Assembly: GCF_030866785.1 (NCBI RefSeq)
Contig: NZ_CP133018.1
Location: 3,596,001 to 3,660,000 of the forward strand
Direction: 5' to 3'
Source of the DNA: Agromyces protaetiae
GTDB taxonomy: Bacteria > Actinomycetota > Actinomycetes > Actinomycetales > Microbacteriaceae
Length of the DNA stretch: 64,000 nucleotides
Shown piece by piece: positions 1 to 8,679 of the stretch. Each line of letters begins with the position of its first letter. Positions within the stretch are counted from its first letter, which is position 1. The position numbers and the translations under genes were made by a program. The notes below the pieces were generated by a model. The model was not told where the DNA came from and made no database searches. It saw nothing but the letters and a program-made list of their open reading frames with translations.

Positions 1-108
1 GCTGGCGGCCGGAGGAGCAGGAGTGCCCGGGGCCGAACGGGAGTGTGCCGGAGGACTGGCAGAGCCGGCTGCACTGAGCGGGTGTGCCGGGGCGGTGTGC
101 TCGGGGCG

Positions 109-178
109 GTGCGCCGAGGGCTGAGTGCCGAGGGCTGTGCGCCGAGGGCTGTGCGCCGAGGGCTGTGCGCTCGGGCCG
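109..178. repeat. 14-bp tandem repeat
   Basis: A unit reading gtgcgccgagggct recurs at 109, 123 (degenerate), 137 and 151, with a partial fifth copy at 165. It lies in the 255 bases before the HAD gene, where I see no convincing gene. Bases 1-108 may be the tail of an upstream unit but show no recognisable protein. Confidence 0.8.
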
Positions 179-243
179 CGCCGATGGGCCGTTCGTGGCT
201 CGGGCGGAAATGTGCGCGGAACCTGCCCGACCCGGCGGGCCTC

Positions 244-255
244 TACGCTTGACGC
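244..255 (+). promoter_or_regulatory. -10 box for a leaderless HAD transcript
   Basis: TACGCT at 244-249 is followed by 6 bases and then the ATG at 256. This is the spacing expected when transcription starts at the A of the start codon, and no Shine-Dalgarno sequence precedes the ATG. The same arrangement recurs before several other genes here. Confidence 0.6.
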
Positions 256-1062
256 ATGGAGCGCTTGCGAGGACGTGACGAGGTCGAGGCCTGGCTGACC
301 GACATGGACGGGGTGCTGGTCCACGAGAACCATGCGCTGCCGGGCGCCGCCGAGCTGCTGCAGCAGTGGGAGGACGCGGGCACGCCGTATCTCGTGCTGA
401 CCAACAACTCGATCTTCACCGCGCGCGACCTGTCGGCGCGCTTGCGCGCGTCGGGGCTGAACGTGCCCGAGGAGCGCATCTGGACGTCGGCGCTCGCGAC
501 CGCCGACTTCCTCAAGCAGCAGGTGCCGGGCGGGTCGGCGTTCGTCATCGGCGAAGCCGGGATCCTCACGGCGCTGCACGAGGCGGGGTTCGTGATGACC
601 GAGACCGACCCCGACTTCGTCGTCGTCGGCGAGACCCGCAACTACTCGTTCGAGGCGATCACGAAGGCGATCCGGTTGATCGGCAAGGGCGCGCGCTTCA
701 TCGTGACGAACCCCGACGCGACGGGCCCGAGCGCCGAGGGCCCGCTGCCCGCGACGGGCGCGATCGCGGCGCTCATCACGAAGGCGACCGGCAAAGAGCC
801 GTACGTGGTGGGCAAGCCGAACCCGATGATGTTCCGCTCGGCGCTCAACACGATCGGCGCACACTCGGAGAACACCGCCATGATCGGCGACCGCATGGAC
901 ACCGACATCGTGGCGGGCATCGAGGCGGGGCTGCACACCGTGCTCGTGCTCTCCGGGATCAGTGACCAGCGCGAGATCGAGAAGTACCCGTTCCGGCCGG
1001 ATGAGATCTTGCAGGGCGTGCACGAGCTGGTCGCGGCGGAGCCGCGCGAGACGGAGCTGTAG
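256..1062 (+). CDS. HAD-IIA family phosphatase (NagD-like)
   Basis: A 268-residue cytosolic HAD phosphatase of the NagD/pNPPase type. All four HAD motifs are visible: DMDGVL near residue 17 with the nucleophile Asp, LTNNS near residue 49, the lysine of GKPNPMMF near residue 190, and GDRMDTD near residue 215 for Mg2+ binding. A C2-type cap lies between the second and third motifs. Family members dephosphorylate sugar phosphates, nucleotides or damaged metabolites; the substrate cannot be read from the sequence. The gene stands alone and converges on the RHS gene, whose stop lies 21 bases away. The start follows a leaderless-type -10 box. Confidence 0.9.
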   Translation: MERLRGRDEVEAWLTDMDGVLVHENHALPGAAELLQQWEDAGTPYLVLTNNSIFTARDLSARLRASGLNVPEERIWTSALATADFLKQQVPGGSAFVIGEAGILTALHEAGFVMTETDPDFVVVGETRNYSFEAITKAIRLIGKGARFIVTNPDATGPSAEGPLPATGAIAALITKATGKEPYVVGKPNPMMFRSALNTIGAHSENTAMIGDRMDTDIVAGIEAGLHTVLVLSGISDQREIEKYPFRPDEILQGVHELVAAEPRETEL

Positions 1063-1083
1063 TCGGAGGCGCAGGCACGGGCG

Positions 1084-4000
1084 TCAGTCGTACTTCGGTG
1101 TCGCGCCTCCGCCACGATTGAACTGCGGGGGGATGCTCTCGGGTGGAACCCAGTATTCGTCGCCGCCGTAGAGACGCCACGAGTGCGACGGCTTGGGTCG
1201 CGGCGGCCGACCTTTCGTTCGACTCACCAGGACCTCCGCCGCGTCTCCCCACTCTGCCCACCACCGCTTGGAGTAGTCGTCGAGTGTCTTGACGTTCCGG
1301 ACGACGTTTCGCAACTGGTCCTCCGTGCGTCGCGCGGTGGGAGCTGCGAGCAGCGGCCTCGTGAGCCAGGATCCGCCTGACGCCTCCGTGATCTTCCATG
1401 AGTCCTTCAGCAGGGTCTTCGTCTGAGTCAGACGACCTTCCTCGTGGGCTATGGCGTCATCGATGAGCTTCCGATCGCGGTCGAATCGCTCGAATGTGCC
1501 GGTACGGAGCTGTTCGTCGACGTGCCCGCCGTTTCGCTTGAGCCAACCCTGGAAAGCCGTTCGCCGCGATGGAAGCTCGGCGATGTCGTTGAGCTCGGTG
1601 AACGTGAGCTTCGACGCCGCGGAGTGCAGTTTTTCGGCTTTCGGCAAGTTCCTGACCGTGTGCGCGAGCGCTCCCACCCCCACCGCGGTGAACGCGATCT
1701 CGGTCGCGAACAGTGCCGTCTCGACCTCCGGATCGATTGCTCTGCCTCGCACCGTGGCATCAAGCCGGTAGACCGAAGTACCGATCGTGACCGCGTCGGC
1801 GACCCACCCGGCGATGCCGAGCATCGTCAATGACCAGCCGCCGGTGAAGATCGCCGCGGCCGCCATGCTGAAGGCGAGGGCCACGGCTGCGGTGAGTACG
1901 ACCAGGTCGACGGCGGTGTCGTACTCCGGGGCACGGCCGCTCGGGTCGACCAGCATGATCGGGTTGAGGTCGGCGAAGTTGTAGCCGTTCAGCAGGTCGG
2001 CCTCGTCCATGGTGAGGAAACGCATGGCGACTGGGTCGTAGGTGCGGACCCGCAGCCACTGCGTGCCGTCGGCATGCGTGTAGCCGCCCGCGTATTGGAA
2101 CGGGTTCGTGCGGAGCGGGTCGGACTCGGCCCCGCCACCCCGCACCGTGACGCGCCCGTAGTCGCTGTACACGTAGCGCGTCGTGATCGCGCCACCGCCG
2201 TCGGTGAGCTCGGTGACATTGCCGTGCCGATCGGTGCCGTAGTACGCCGTCTCGGTCGCCCCCTGCGACGGCGCGACGACGCGCGCGTGCCGGCCCGCCC
2301 CGATCAGGTACGACGCCATGCCGGCCGCGCCGGCCGCGTCGCGGTGCTCCTCCGTGAGCAGCGTGTCGCCGTCCCAGTAGAAGGTCACCGCACCCGCGTC
2401 GCTCGAACGGCCTCGCCGCGCGCCGTCGGCCCAGTACTGCGTGTCGGTGCGCTGCCCGTCGCGGATCTCGGCAACGACCCGGTTCGCGGCGTCATAGCGA
2501 TACTCGGTGCCGTCGGCCGCACGTGCGAGGTTGCCCGCGACGTCGTACTCCTGGGCGACACGCTCGCCGTCGGTCGTCACGGCCGCGAGCTCGCCGAGCG
2601 GCGAGTACTCGAAGGTGCGGGTGACCGGTTCGTCGACCAAGCCGGTCGCGTCAGCGGGCGCTGCGTCAGCGGGTGCCGCGTCTGCGGGCCCCGGGTCGGC
2701 CGAGGGCGCCTCAGGGGCCTCAGGGGCCTCACCGGACGCCACGTCGGCGGGCTGCGTGTCAGCCGACGCCCACACCCGTTCCGTTCGGACGTCGCCGCCC
2801 ACCATCGGGTCGTACTCGGCCCGCGACGTCTCGGGCGCGTCCGGCGCGTCCCCGCCATACGACGTCGAACGCACCGCATTGCCGAACGCGTCGTACTCGA
2901 CGCGGTTGCGCCGCGTGCCGTCGTCGGTCGCGATGACCCGGCCCAGGACGTCGTACCCGGCGGCCTGCTGGTTGCCCGCGGCGTCGACCGACGAGACGGC
3001 ACCGCCGTGCACGAGCGACACGGTCGTCGCCGTGGTGGCCTCGGCCTCGGTGCCGGCGGCCATGGTCTCGGTGACGGTCCGCTCCCCCGCGGCGAGGTCC
3101 GTCGTCCGCTGCCACCGCGTGATCACCGGCGTCGCGGCCGGGTCGCCCGACGGATACGCGCGCTGCTCCGACACGAACCCATCGGCCTCGACGGTGAACT
3201 CGGTGCGCGACGTGACCGTGAGCGCCTCGGGATCGTCACCGGCCAGCGTCTCGGTCGCGACGACGGCGCTGCCTGCGGCGTCGAGCGTGTGCCGCGTCTC
3301 GGCGATCGATCCGTCAGGCCCGGTGACCCGCTCGCGCACGGCGAGGCCGATGGGCGGCCGGGTCGCGCCGGGCTCGCCCGGAGCGTACTCGGTCTCGGTC
3401 ACCGTGCCGTCGACGCCCGACTCTCGGACGGTGCGCCCGAAGTCGTCGATCTCGTACTCGGTGCGCACCGCACGATCGGCTCCGCCCTGGCCGAGGTGCG
3501 TGAGCACGGCCTCGGCAGGCCGCGACCAATTGCCGGGCAGCGCACGTGGATCGGGCAGCTCGCCGCCCTCGGCCATGGGGTAGCTGTAGGCGTGTCGTCG
3601 CAGCACCTGCTCGCCCGACGCGCCGGACACGCGCAGGTCGCGCGACTCCATCGTGTGCAGGCTGCGGTACGTCGAGCGCACGCTCGTCGCGCCGTCGGAG
3701 ACCTCGGTCACGTACCGGAACGCGGCGTCGTGTGAGAAGAACAGCTCGCGATCGCCGCCGTACTGCGGCCACCCCGACGGCAGCGCCCCGCCGACCGGCT
3801 GCCAGTGCCGCACGCTGAGCTCCGCGCCGCCGGGATCGACGGTGCGGATCGTCTCGATGCGCGGAACCTGGTCTGTGTAGGCGCGCCAGGTCAGCTCGGT
3901 GTGCGCGCCGGACGCCGCGCTCGCGCGGCTCACCAACCCCTCGCGCGTGTACCCGACGGCGAAGGCCGCGCCGACCGGGTCGACGACCCGCTCGACGCGC

Positions 4001-4749
4001 CCGCCGTCGAGTCGCACGCGCCAGATGCGCTCGACGCCGTCGTCGGCCGGCGGCAGGTTCACGGCCTGACGGACCAGCACCTCGCCGGGATCACGCCAAT
4101 CCAGTTCGGTGACCACCCCGTCGGCGCTCACCGATGCCCGCAGCTTCGCGGCGTCGCCGGCCTGCCCATCCCACCGCCAGTCGGCGCGCAGCCCGCGCGC
4201 CCCGATGCGTGCGACCGGACGACCGTCTGTGTCGAAGTAGGTCACCGCACCGCCGAGCTCGGCCAGCGTGTAGGCGTACGCGATCTCGCCCGCGGCGCCG
4301 TCGGCGCGGCCCTCGAGCACCCGACCCGGTGTGACGTCGAACCTGAGGTCGCCGACGCCGTACCCGGCGAGCCCGGACGGCTGGGTGTCATCGGCCTCGT
4401 GGACCCCGCCCGAGGGCAGGGCCACGGTCACCCCGCCGTGCACGCCGAGCCGAGTGAGCCCGAGCCCCCACCCGCGCCCGAATCCGGTCTGATCGCCGGC
4501 CGCGACCGCCCTCGAGTCCCAGGTCAGCGCGAGATCTGCGACAGGGACCGAGAGCTGCACCGAGCCGTCACGCTCGTCGATCATCGCCTCGGTCGCGTCA
4601 CCGACGCCGAACCCGCCGACCACCGGCGCCTCCGCCGCGCCGCCCTCAGCGCCGGCCCCCCATGCCGCTGTGACGCCGCCCGCGGCGATCGCCACGCTGA
4701 CCAGCCCGCCCAGCAAGGCCGACCCGAAGGCGCGGTTGCGCTGTGCCAT
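1084..4749 (-). CDS. Secreted RHS/YD-repeat protein with unassigned C-terminal domain
   Basis: A 1221-residue protein. It has an N-terminal signal peptide (about residues 1-32, Ala-rich), many YD-type repeats in the middle, an Ala/Pro/Glu-rich low-complexity stretch near residue 690, and an RHS core ending with YNFADLNPIMLVDPSGR near residue 938. The roughly 283 residues after the core begin with a hydrophobic segment and end in a charged, Trp-containing domain I do not recognise. In polymorphic-toxin RHS proteins this position carries the toxin, so a toxin role is possible, but no catalytic motif is evident. The stop is 21 bases from the convergent HAD gene, leaving no room for a downstream immunity gene. 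The start has a GGGGG ribosome-binding sequence. Confidence 0.85.
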   Translation of the reverse strand: MAQRNRAFGSALLGGLVSVAIAAGGVTAAWGAGAEGGAAEAPVVGGFGVGDATEAMIDERDGSVQLSVPVADLALTWDSRAVAAGDQTGFGRGWGLGLTRLGVHGGVTVALPSGGVHEADDTQPSGLAGYGVGDLRFDVTPGRVLEGRADGAAGEIAYAYTLAELGGAVTYFDTDGRPVARIGARGLRADWRWDGQAGDAAKLRASVSADGVVTELDWRDPGEVLVRQAVNLPPADDGVERIWRVRLDGGRVERVVDPVGAAFAVGYTREGLVSRASAASGAHTELTWRAYTDQVPRIETIRTVDPGGAELSVRHWQPVGGALPSGWPQYGGDRELFFSHDAAFRYVTEVSDGATSVRSTYRSLHTMESRDLRVSGASGEQVLRRHAYSYPMAEGGELPDPRALPGNWSRPAEAVLTHLGQGGADRAVRTEYEIDDFGRTVRESGVDGTVTETEYAPGEPGATRPPIGLAVRERVTGPDGSIAETRHTLDAAGSAVVATETLAGDDPEALTVTSRTEFTVEADGFVSEQRAYPSGDPAATPVITRWQRTTDLAAGERTVTETMAAGTEAEATTATTVSLVHGGAVSSVDAAGNQQAAGYDVLGRVIATDDGTRRNRVEYDAFGNAVRSTSYGGDAPDAPETSRAEYDPMVGGDVRTERVWASADTQPADVASGEAPEAPEAPSADPGPADAAPADAAPADATGLVDEPVTRTFEYSPLGELAAVTTDGERVAQEYDVAGNLARAADGTEYRYDAANRVVAEIRDGQRTDTQYWADGARRGRSSDAGAVTFYWDGDTLLTEEHRDAAGAAGMASYLIGAGRHARVVAPSQGATETAYYGTDRHGNVTELTDGGGAITTRYVYSDYGRVTVRGGGAESDPLRTNPFQYAGGYTHADGTQWLRVRTYDPVAMRFLTMDEADLLNGYNFADLNPIMLVDPSGRAPEYDTAVDLVVLTAAVALAFSMAAAAIFTGGWSLTMLGIAGWVADAVTIGTSVYRLDATVRGRAIDPEVETALFATEIAFTAVGVGALAHTVRNLPKAEKLHSAASKLTFTELNDIAELPSRRTAFQGWLKRNGGHVDEQLRTGTFERFDRDRKLIDDAIAHEEGRLTQTKTLLKDSWKITEASGGSWLTRPLLAAPTARRTEDQLRNVVRNVKTLDDYSKRWWAEWGDAAEVLVSRTKGRPPRPKPSHSWRLYGGDEYWVPPESIPPQFNRGGGATPKYD

Positions 4750-4782
4750 GATCGATCGCCCCCGTCACGTCGAAGATTCGAA

Positions 4783-4800
4783 CAGCATATCACTATGCTG
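4783..4800. promoter_or_regulatory. Dyad upstream of the RHS gene
   Basis: CAGCATA at 4783-4789 is mirrored by TATGCTG at 4794-4800. The dyad lies 33 bases upstream of the RHS start codon, between the RHS and NUDIX genes. It may be an operator or a short hairpin after the NUDIX gene. Confidence 0.35.
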
Positions 4801-4818
4801 GTGCGCGGGCTGGTCGGA

Positions 4819-5541
4819 TTAGTCAGGTGGGGAGAGTTCGAGCTCGCGCGCTGCATCCCACGGCTCGCCCCAGCCGAGCCGCTCGAAGACCTGATCGAGC
4901 AGCATCGCGGTGAAGCCCCAGACGAGCTGGCGCCCACCGTCGGCCTCGACGAGGAACGCCGGGCCTCGCCATTCGCGCCCGTCGCGCCGCACCACCGAGG
5001 TGTACCGGTTGCCCGGGTCGAGCAGGTCGGCGACCGGGGTCCGGAACACGACCGCGGACTCGGCGACGTCGACCACCCGAACGGGCGACGGCACGACCCA
5101 CCAGCCCAGCACGGGTGTCACGACGTGCCCCGAATACGGCAGCGGGATCTGACGCAGGCGGCCGAGCACCTCGACGCCCGCCGGGTCCAGCCCCGTCTCC
5201 TCGCGCGCCTCGCGCAGCGCCGCGTCGACCGGACCGCGATCGTCCGGGTCGACGCGCCCACCGGGAAACGCCACCTGCCCGGGGTGCGAGCGCAGCGTGG
5301 CGGCTCGCGCGAGCAGCAGGACGTCGAGATCGGTCGAGACCGCGCTCGCCTCGGCGTCGCGAGCGCTGCGGACCCGGTCGAGGACGCCGAAGAGCATGAG
5401 CACGGCAGCGGGTTTCGGCTCGAGCCCGTCGGGCCAGTGCCCGCTCTGCCAGTCGGCGAGCAGCTCGGGGTCGCCGACGAGCGCCGCGAGCTGCGCCCTC
5501 GCCGCCCCGGCCGCTTCGCTCACCGGCTCGGCGGAACCCAT
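4819..5541 (-). CDS. NUDIX hydrolase, CoA pyrophosphatase type (NudL-like)
   Basis: A 240-residue NUDIX hydrolase. The NUDIX box runs from GGRVDPDD to REAREETGLD near residues 93-117, with the REXXEE core intact. The preceding segment containing RSHPGQVAFPGG is the hallmark of the CoA-pyrophosphatase subgroup (UPF0035), which cleaves CoA or acyl-CoA to 3',5'-ADP and phosphopantetheine. That activity is known for the family and inferred here. The start is supported by a TAGCGT box (5548-5553 on the minus strand) 6 bases upstream, which points to a leaderless transcript. Confidence 0.9.
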   Translation of the reverse strand: MGSAEPVSEAAGAARAQLAALVGDPELLADWQSGHWPDGLEPKPAAVLMLFGVLDRVRSARDAEASAVSTDLDVLLLARAATLRSHPGQVAFPGGRVDPDDRGPVDAALREAREETGLDPAGVEVLGRLRQIPLPYSGHVVTPVLGWWVVPSPVRVVDVAESAVVFRTPVADLLDPGNRYTSVVRRDGREWRGPAFLVEADGGRQLVWGFTAMLLDQVFERLGWGEPWDAARELELSPPD

Positions 5542-5547
5542 GCCCCG

Positions 5548-5553
5548 ACGCTA
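5548..5553 (-). promoter_or_regulatory. -10 box for leaderless NUDIX transcript
   Basis: On the minus strand TAGCGT is followed by six bases (CGGGGC) and then the ATG of the NUDIX gene. There is no separate Shine-Dalgarno sequence. Confidence 0.5.
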
Positions 5554-5601
5554 TCGCCTGAGCGGCCGTCGACGAACCTCCGGCCTCGGGCCGGAGGCGG
5601 A

Positions 5602-6465
5602 TTATCCTGCGGCGACGACGCGCTGTCGCTGGCTCCCGAGACCGTCGATGCCCAGCTCCACGACATCACCGGCACGCAGGTACGGGAACCGGCCGGAGAG
5701 CGCGACCCCCTGCGGTGTGCCGGTGTTGATCAGATCGCCCGGCTCGAGCGCGAGGTACCAGGAGAGGTGCCGCACGATCTCCGCGACCGAGAACACCATG
5801 TCGGCCGTGTTCGAATCCTGCCTGGTCTGCCCGTTCACGCGCGACCAGAGCCTGAGCGCCTGCGGATCGACCTCGTCGGCCGGGACGAGCTCAGGGCCGA
5901 GCGGATTGAACGTGGGCGCCGACTTGCCTTTCGACCACTGCCCGCCCGACTCCCGGATCTGCCAGTCGCGCTCGGAGACGTCATGGCTCACCACGTAGCC
6001 GGCAACGCAGGCGAGCGCCTCGGCCTCGGTGGCGAGCCGGTGCGCACGCCGGCCGATCACCACCCCGAGCTCGACCTCCCAGTCGAGCGCCGACGTCCCC
6101 GGAGGGGCTTCGACGTCGTCATCGGGGCCGACGATCGTGTTCGGATGCTTGAAGAAGACGATGGGCACCGCCGGCGGCGCGTCACCCGACTCGGCGGCGT
6201 GAGCGGCATAGTTCTGTCCGATGCAGACCACGGCCTGCGGCCGGGCGATCGGCGCGCCGACCCTCAGCGACGCTGCGTCCGCGAGGATCGGGAGCCGTTC
6301 GAGCTCGCGTCGCGCACGCGCGATGCCGTCCGCCGCGAGGAAGTCCCCGGTGAGGTCATCGGTCACCGGCCGAAGGTCCCGCACGAGACCATCGGCACCG
6401 CGCGCGGCGGGGATCTCGGCTCCGCGGGCGCCGAGTCGCATCAGCCGGAGCGTCGGGGCCGTCAA
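5602..6465 (-). CDS. Fumarylacetoacetate hydrolase family protein
   Basis: A 287-residue FAH-fold hydrolase. The family landmarks are CIGQNYAAHAAE near residue 82, the metal-binding segment DWEVELGVVIG near residue 128, DVSERDWQ near residue 161, KGKSAPTFNPLGP near residue 178, and NTGTPQGVALS near residue 248. FAH-family enzymes hydrolyse or decarboxylate beta-diketo acids such as 2,4-diketo-3-deoxy-sugar acids. It is the last gene of the ABC-importer unit and overlaps the upstream dehydrogenase by 4 bases. This fits the terminal C-C cleavage step of a non-phosphorylative sugar-acid route, although the 2-keto-3-deoxy acid dehydratase such a route needs is not present here. Confidence 0.85.
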   Translation of the reverse strand: MTAPTLRLMRLGARGAEIPAARGADGLVRDLRPVTDDLTGDFLAADGIARARRELERLPILADAASLRVGAPIARPQAVVCIGQNYAAHAAESGDAPPAVPIVFFKHPNTIVGPDDDVEAPPGTSALDWEVELGVVIGRRAHRLATEAEALACVAGYVVSHDVSERDWQIRESGGQWSKGKSAPTFNPLGPELVPADEVDPQALRLWSRVNGQTRQDSNTADMVFSVAEIVRHLSWYLALEPGDLINTGTPQGVALSGRFPYLRAGDVVELGIDGLGSQRQRVVAAG

Positions 6466-7496
6466 CGGTCGAACCTGACGAGGATCTTCGCGGCCACCGC
6501 ACCCGGAGCGGTGAGCCGACGGAACGCGTCATCCGCCTCCTCGGGCCGGACCTGCTCGCTCACCATCAGGTCGAGGACGTCCCGGCGCTCGGCCGCGAGC
6601 GCAGCCGCGCGGACGAAATGCGCGTCGCTGTAACAGAAGCTGCCCACGAGGGTCCGCTCCTCGGTGCTGACCTGGTATGCGGCGAGCGCGATCTCGGGAC
6701 TGCCCATTCCGACGAGACAGATGGTCGCGCCGGAGCTCGACGCGGCGAACGCGTCGCGCAGGGTGGCGGTCACCCCGACCGCGTCGATGACCACGTCGAC
6801 CGGGCCTCCGGCGTGCTGGTGCACCAACTCGGAGATCGTTCCGTCCGCCGGGTCGATCGCGATCGCGCCGAGCCGCTCGCAGAGGGCGCGACGAGCGGGA
6901 TCGGGCTCGGAGACGATGACGAGCCGTGCCCCGGCGGCGAGACCGGCCAGCACCACGGACTGACCGATGGGCCCGCCGCCCAGGACCAGGATCGGCAGCC
7001 CCTCCACGGCGCCCGCGCGGGCCACGGCATGAACGGCGACCGCGAGCGGTTCGATGAGTGCGCCGTACTCGACCGGCAACGCCGGGTCGAGCGGGACGAC
7101 GTTCTCTGCGGGCACGAGCACGCGATCCGCGAAGGCTGCGGGGACGTCCGGCGCGACCCCCAGCACCTTCCGATCCGGGCAGCGCTGTTCCCGGCCCGCG
7201 TACGCCCTGCGCGACTCCGGGGTGAGCATGACCGGGTTGACGGTGACCCGGTCGCCGACACTCACCGACTCGACCCCGTCGCCGACGGCCTCGACGATCC
7301 CTGCGGTCTCGTGGCCCATGATCTGGCCTGGAACACGCCGGCCGTTCTCGCCGGTGTACCCGTGCAGGTCGGAGCCGCAGATGCCGGTCGCGACGACCCG
7401 GACCACGACCTCGCCATCGCCAGGCGGCGGGACCTCGAACCGGGTGGGCACGATGCGCCCGAACGCTTCGAGCACCAATGCTCGTGTGCTGCTCAT
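6462..7496 (-). CDS. Zinc-type alcohol/polyol dehydrogenase (MDR family)
   Basis: A 344-residue medium-chain dehydrogenase. The catalytic zinc site is visible as GICGSDLHG (Cys near residue 38), GHET (residues 61-64) and the Glu of ALIEPLAV. The NAD(P) fold carries VLGGGPIGQ near residue 171. The structural-zinc lobe, which normally has four cysteines, holds only one (EQRCPDRK), so this site is probably absent. It sits between the mutarotase and FAH genes with 4-base overlaps on both sides. It probably oxidises a sugar or polyol carried in by the neighbouring importer; the substrate is unknown. Confidence 0.85.
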   Translation of the reverse strand: MSSTRALVLEAFGRIVPTRFEVPPPGDGEVVVRVVATGICGSDLHGYTGENGRRVPGQIMGHETAGIVEAVGDGVESVSVGDRVTVNPVMLTPESRRAYAGREQRCPDRKVLGVAPDVPAAFADRVLVPAENVVPLDPALPVEYGALIEPLAVAVHAVARAGAVEGLPILVLGGGPIGQSVVLAGLAAGARLVIVSEPDPARRALCERLGAIAIDPADGTISELVHQHAGGPVDVVIDAVGVTATLRDAFAASSSGATICLVGMGSPEIALAAYQVSTEERTLVGSFCYSDAHFVRAAALAAERRDVLDLMVSEQVRPEEADDAFRRLTAPGAVAAKILVRFDR

Positions 7497-7822
7497 TCAT
7501 CCTCCAGTCGGAACACGCGGGTCAGGTACAGGGGCCGGCCCTCTTCGTCGGCCACGGCTTCGAACAGGTCGCCGAGCGCTTCGGTCCAGGCGCGCTGCAC
7601 GTCGTGCGCGGCGAGACGCGCCATCGTCTCGCCGAACGGCTCGCGGGTGCGGAGCGAGCAGACCACGATCTCCTCGTGCCGGAAGATCTCGTAGTCGTGC
7701 ACCCCCTCGGCACGGAGCAGCGCCGTGAGCTCGGGCCAGACCTCGCGGTGACGACGGTCGTATTCCGGACCCGCGCCGGGCCTCAGCCGATACAGGTAGC
7801 GGACGGGCGGTTCGGTGCTCAC
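7493..7822 (-). CDS. L-rhamnose mutarotase family protein
   Basis: A 109-residue dimeric-barrel protein of the L-rhamnose mutarotase family, which interconverts sugar anomers. The family pattern is visible in REVWPEL near residue 26 and in HDYEIF and YLTRVFRLE at the C-terminus. I chose the GTG at 7822, which overlaps the stop of the upstream permease (GTGA), instead of a longer reading upstream. Its place inside an ABC sugar-importer operon supports a role on the imported sugar. Confidence 0.8.
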   Translation of the reverse strand: MSTEPPVRYLYRLRPGAGPEYDRRHREVWPELTALLRAEGVHDYEIFRHEEIVVCSLRTREPFGETMARLAAHDVQRAWTEALGDLFEAVADEEGRPLYLTRVFRLEDE

Positions 7823-8679
7823 TTGACCGCCCCGGCCATGGCTCCCGCGAGGATCTGACGCTGGAACACCAGGTAGATGATCATCACCGGCAGCAGAGCG
7901 ACGACGAGCGCCGCGCTGATGAGCGGGATGGAGATGTCGTACTGTCCCGACAGGAGCGAGACGCCGACCATGAGTGTCGCGTTCTCGGAACCGCCCAGGA
8001 TGACCAGCGGCAGGATGAGGTCGTTCCACATCCAGACGAAGTTGAAGATCGCCAGGGACGCGATGGCCGGCGTGGCGACCGGCAGCATGACCGAGAACAG
8101 CGTCCGGACATGGCCGGCGCCGTCCATGCGCGCCGCCTCCAGCATCTCGTCCGGCACCGCTCGGAAGTACGTCGCGAGCAGATAGACGGACAGTGGCAGG
8201 CCGAAGGCCGCGTACACCAGCACGACGCCCGCGAGATTCCCGCCGAGGCCGACCCCGATCACCGTCTCGTAGAGCGGATAGATGATGGCCTGACTCGGGA
8301 TCACGAGCATCGCGATCATGAACAGGAACACGATGCTCCGCCCGGGGAAGCGCATCTTCGTGGTGACATAGGCGACGAGCAGCGCGGCCAGCGTCGAGAG
8401 CACCACGCCGCCGGCGCTCGCGAGCAGGCTGTTCACCAGCAGTCGCGGCACATTCATCCGCTGGAACGTCTCGAGATAGTTGTCCCACGTGATCGTCGCC
8501 GGGAGACCCATCGGGTTGCCGGCGAAGTCGCTGTTCTCCTTCAGCGAGTTGATCACCGTGTAGAGGAGCGGATACAGCGTGACCACGGCGATCATGACGA
8601 GGACGCCCGTCACGATCCAGCGCACGACACCGGACCGGACGGCCGCGGAGCGGGGCGGTGTGAGCGATCGGCGGCTCAT
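7819..8679 (-). CDS. Carbohydrate ABC transporter permease (MalG-like)
   Basis: A 286-residue inner-membrane permease with about six hydrophobic segments. The cytoplasmic EAA loop, EAARMDGAGHVRTLFSVMLP near residue 181, contacts the ATPase. The ATG at 8679 overlaps the stop of the partner permease by 4 bases (ATGA). With the next gene upstream it forms the heterodimeric channel of a CUT1-type sugar importer. No ATPase gene lies in the operon, so a shared MsiK-type ATPase encoded elsewhere is the likely energiser. Confidence 0.92.
   Translation of the reverse strand: MSRRSLTPPRSAAVRSGVVRWIVTGVLVMIAVVTLYPLLYTVINSLKENSDFAGNPMGLPATITWDNYLETFQRMNVPRLLVNSLLASAGGVVLSTLAALLVAYVTTKMRFPGRSIVFLFMIAMLVIPSQAIIYPLYETVIGVGLGGNLAGVVLVYAAFGLPLSVYLLATYFRAVPDEMLEAARMDGAGHVRTLFSVMLPVATPAIASLAIFNFVWMWNDLILPLVILGGSENATLMVGVSLLSGQYDISIPLISAALVVALLPVMIIYLVFQRQILAGAMAGAVK

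Noticed and set aside
1..108. Short frames in the first bases as a gene fragment
   Set aside because: The possible products are Arg/Gly/Cys-rich and derive from a 14-bp repeat; no domain or ribosome-binding site supports them.
3805..6633. A 942-codon plus-strand open frame across RHS, NUDIX and FAH genes
   Set aside because: It crosses three real genes on the other strand, with no homology features and a composition typical of antisense shadow frames.
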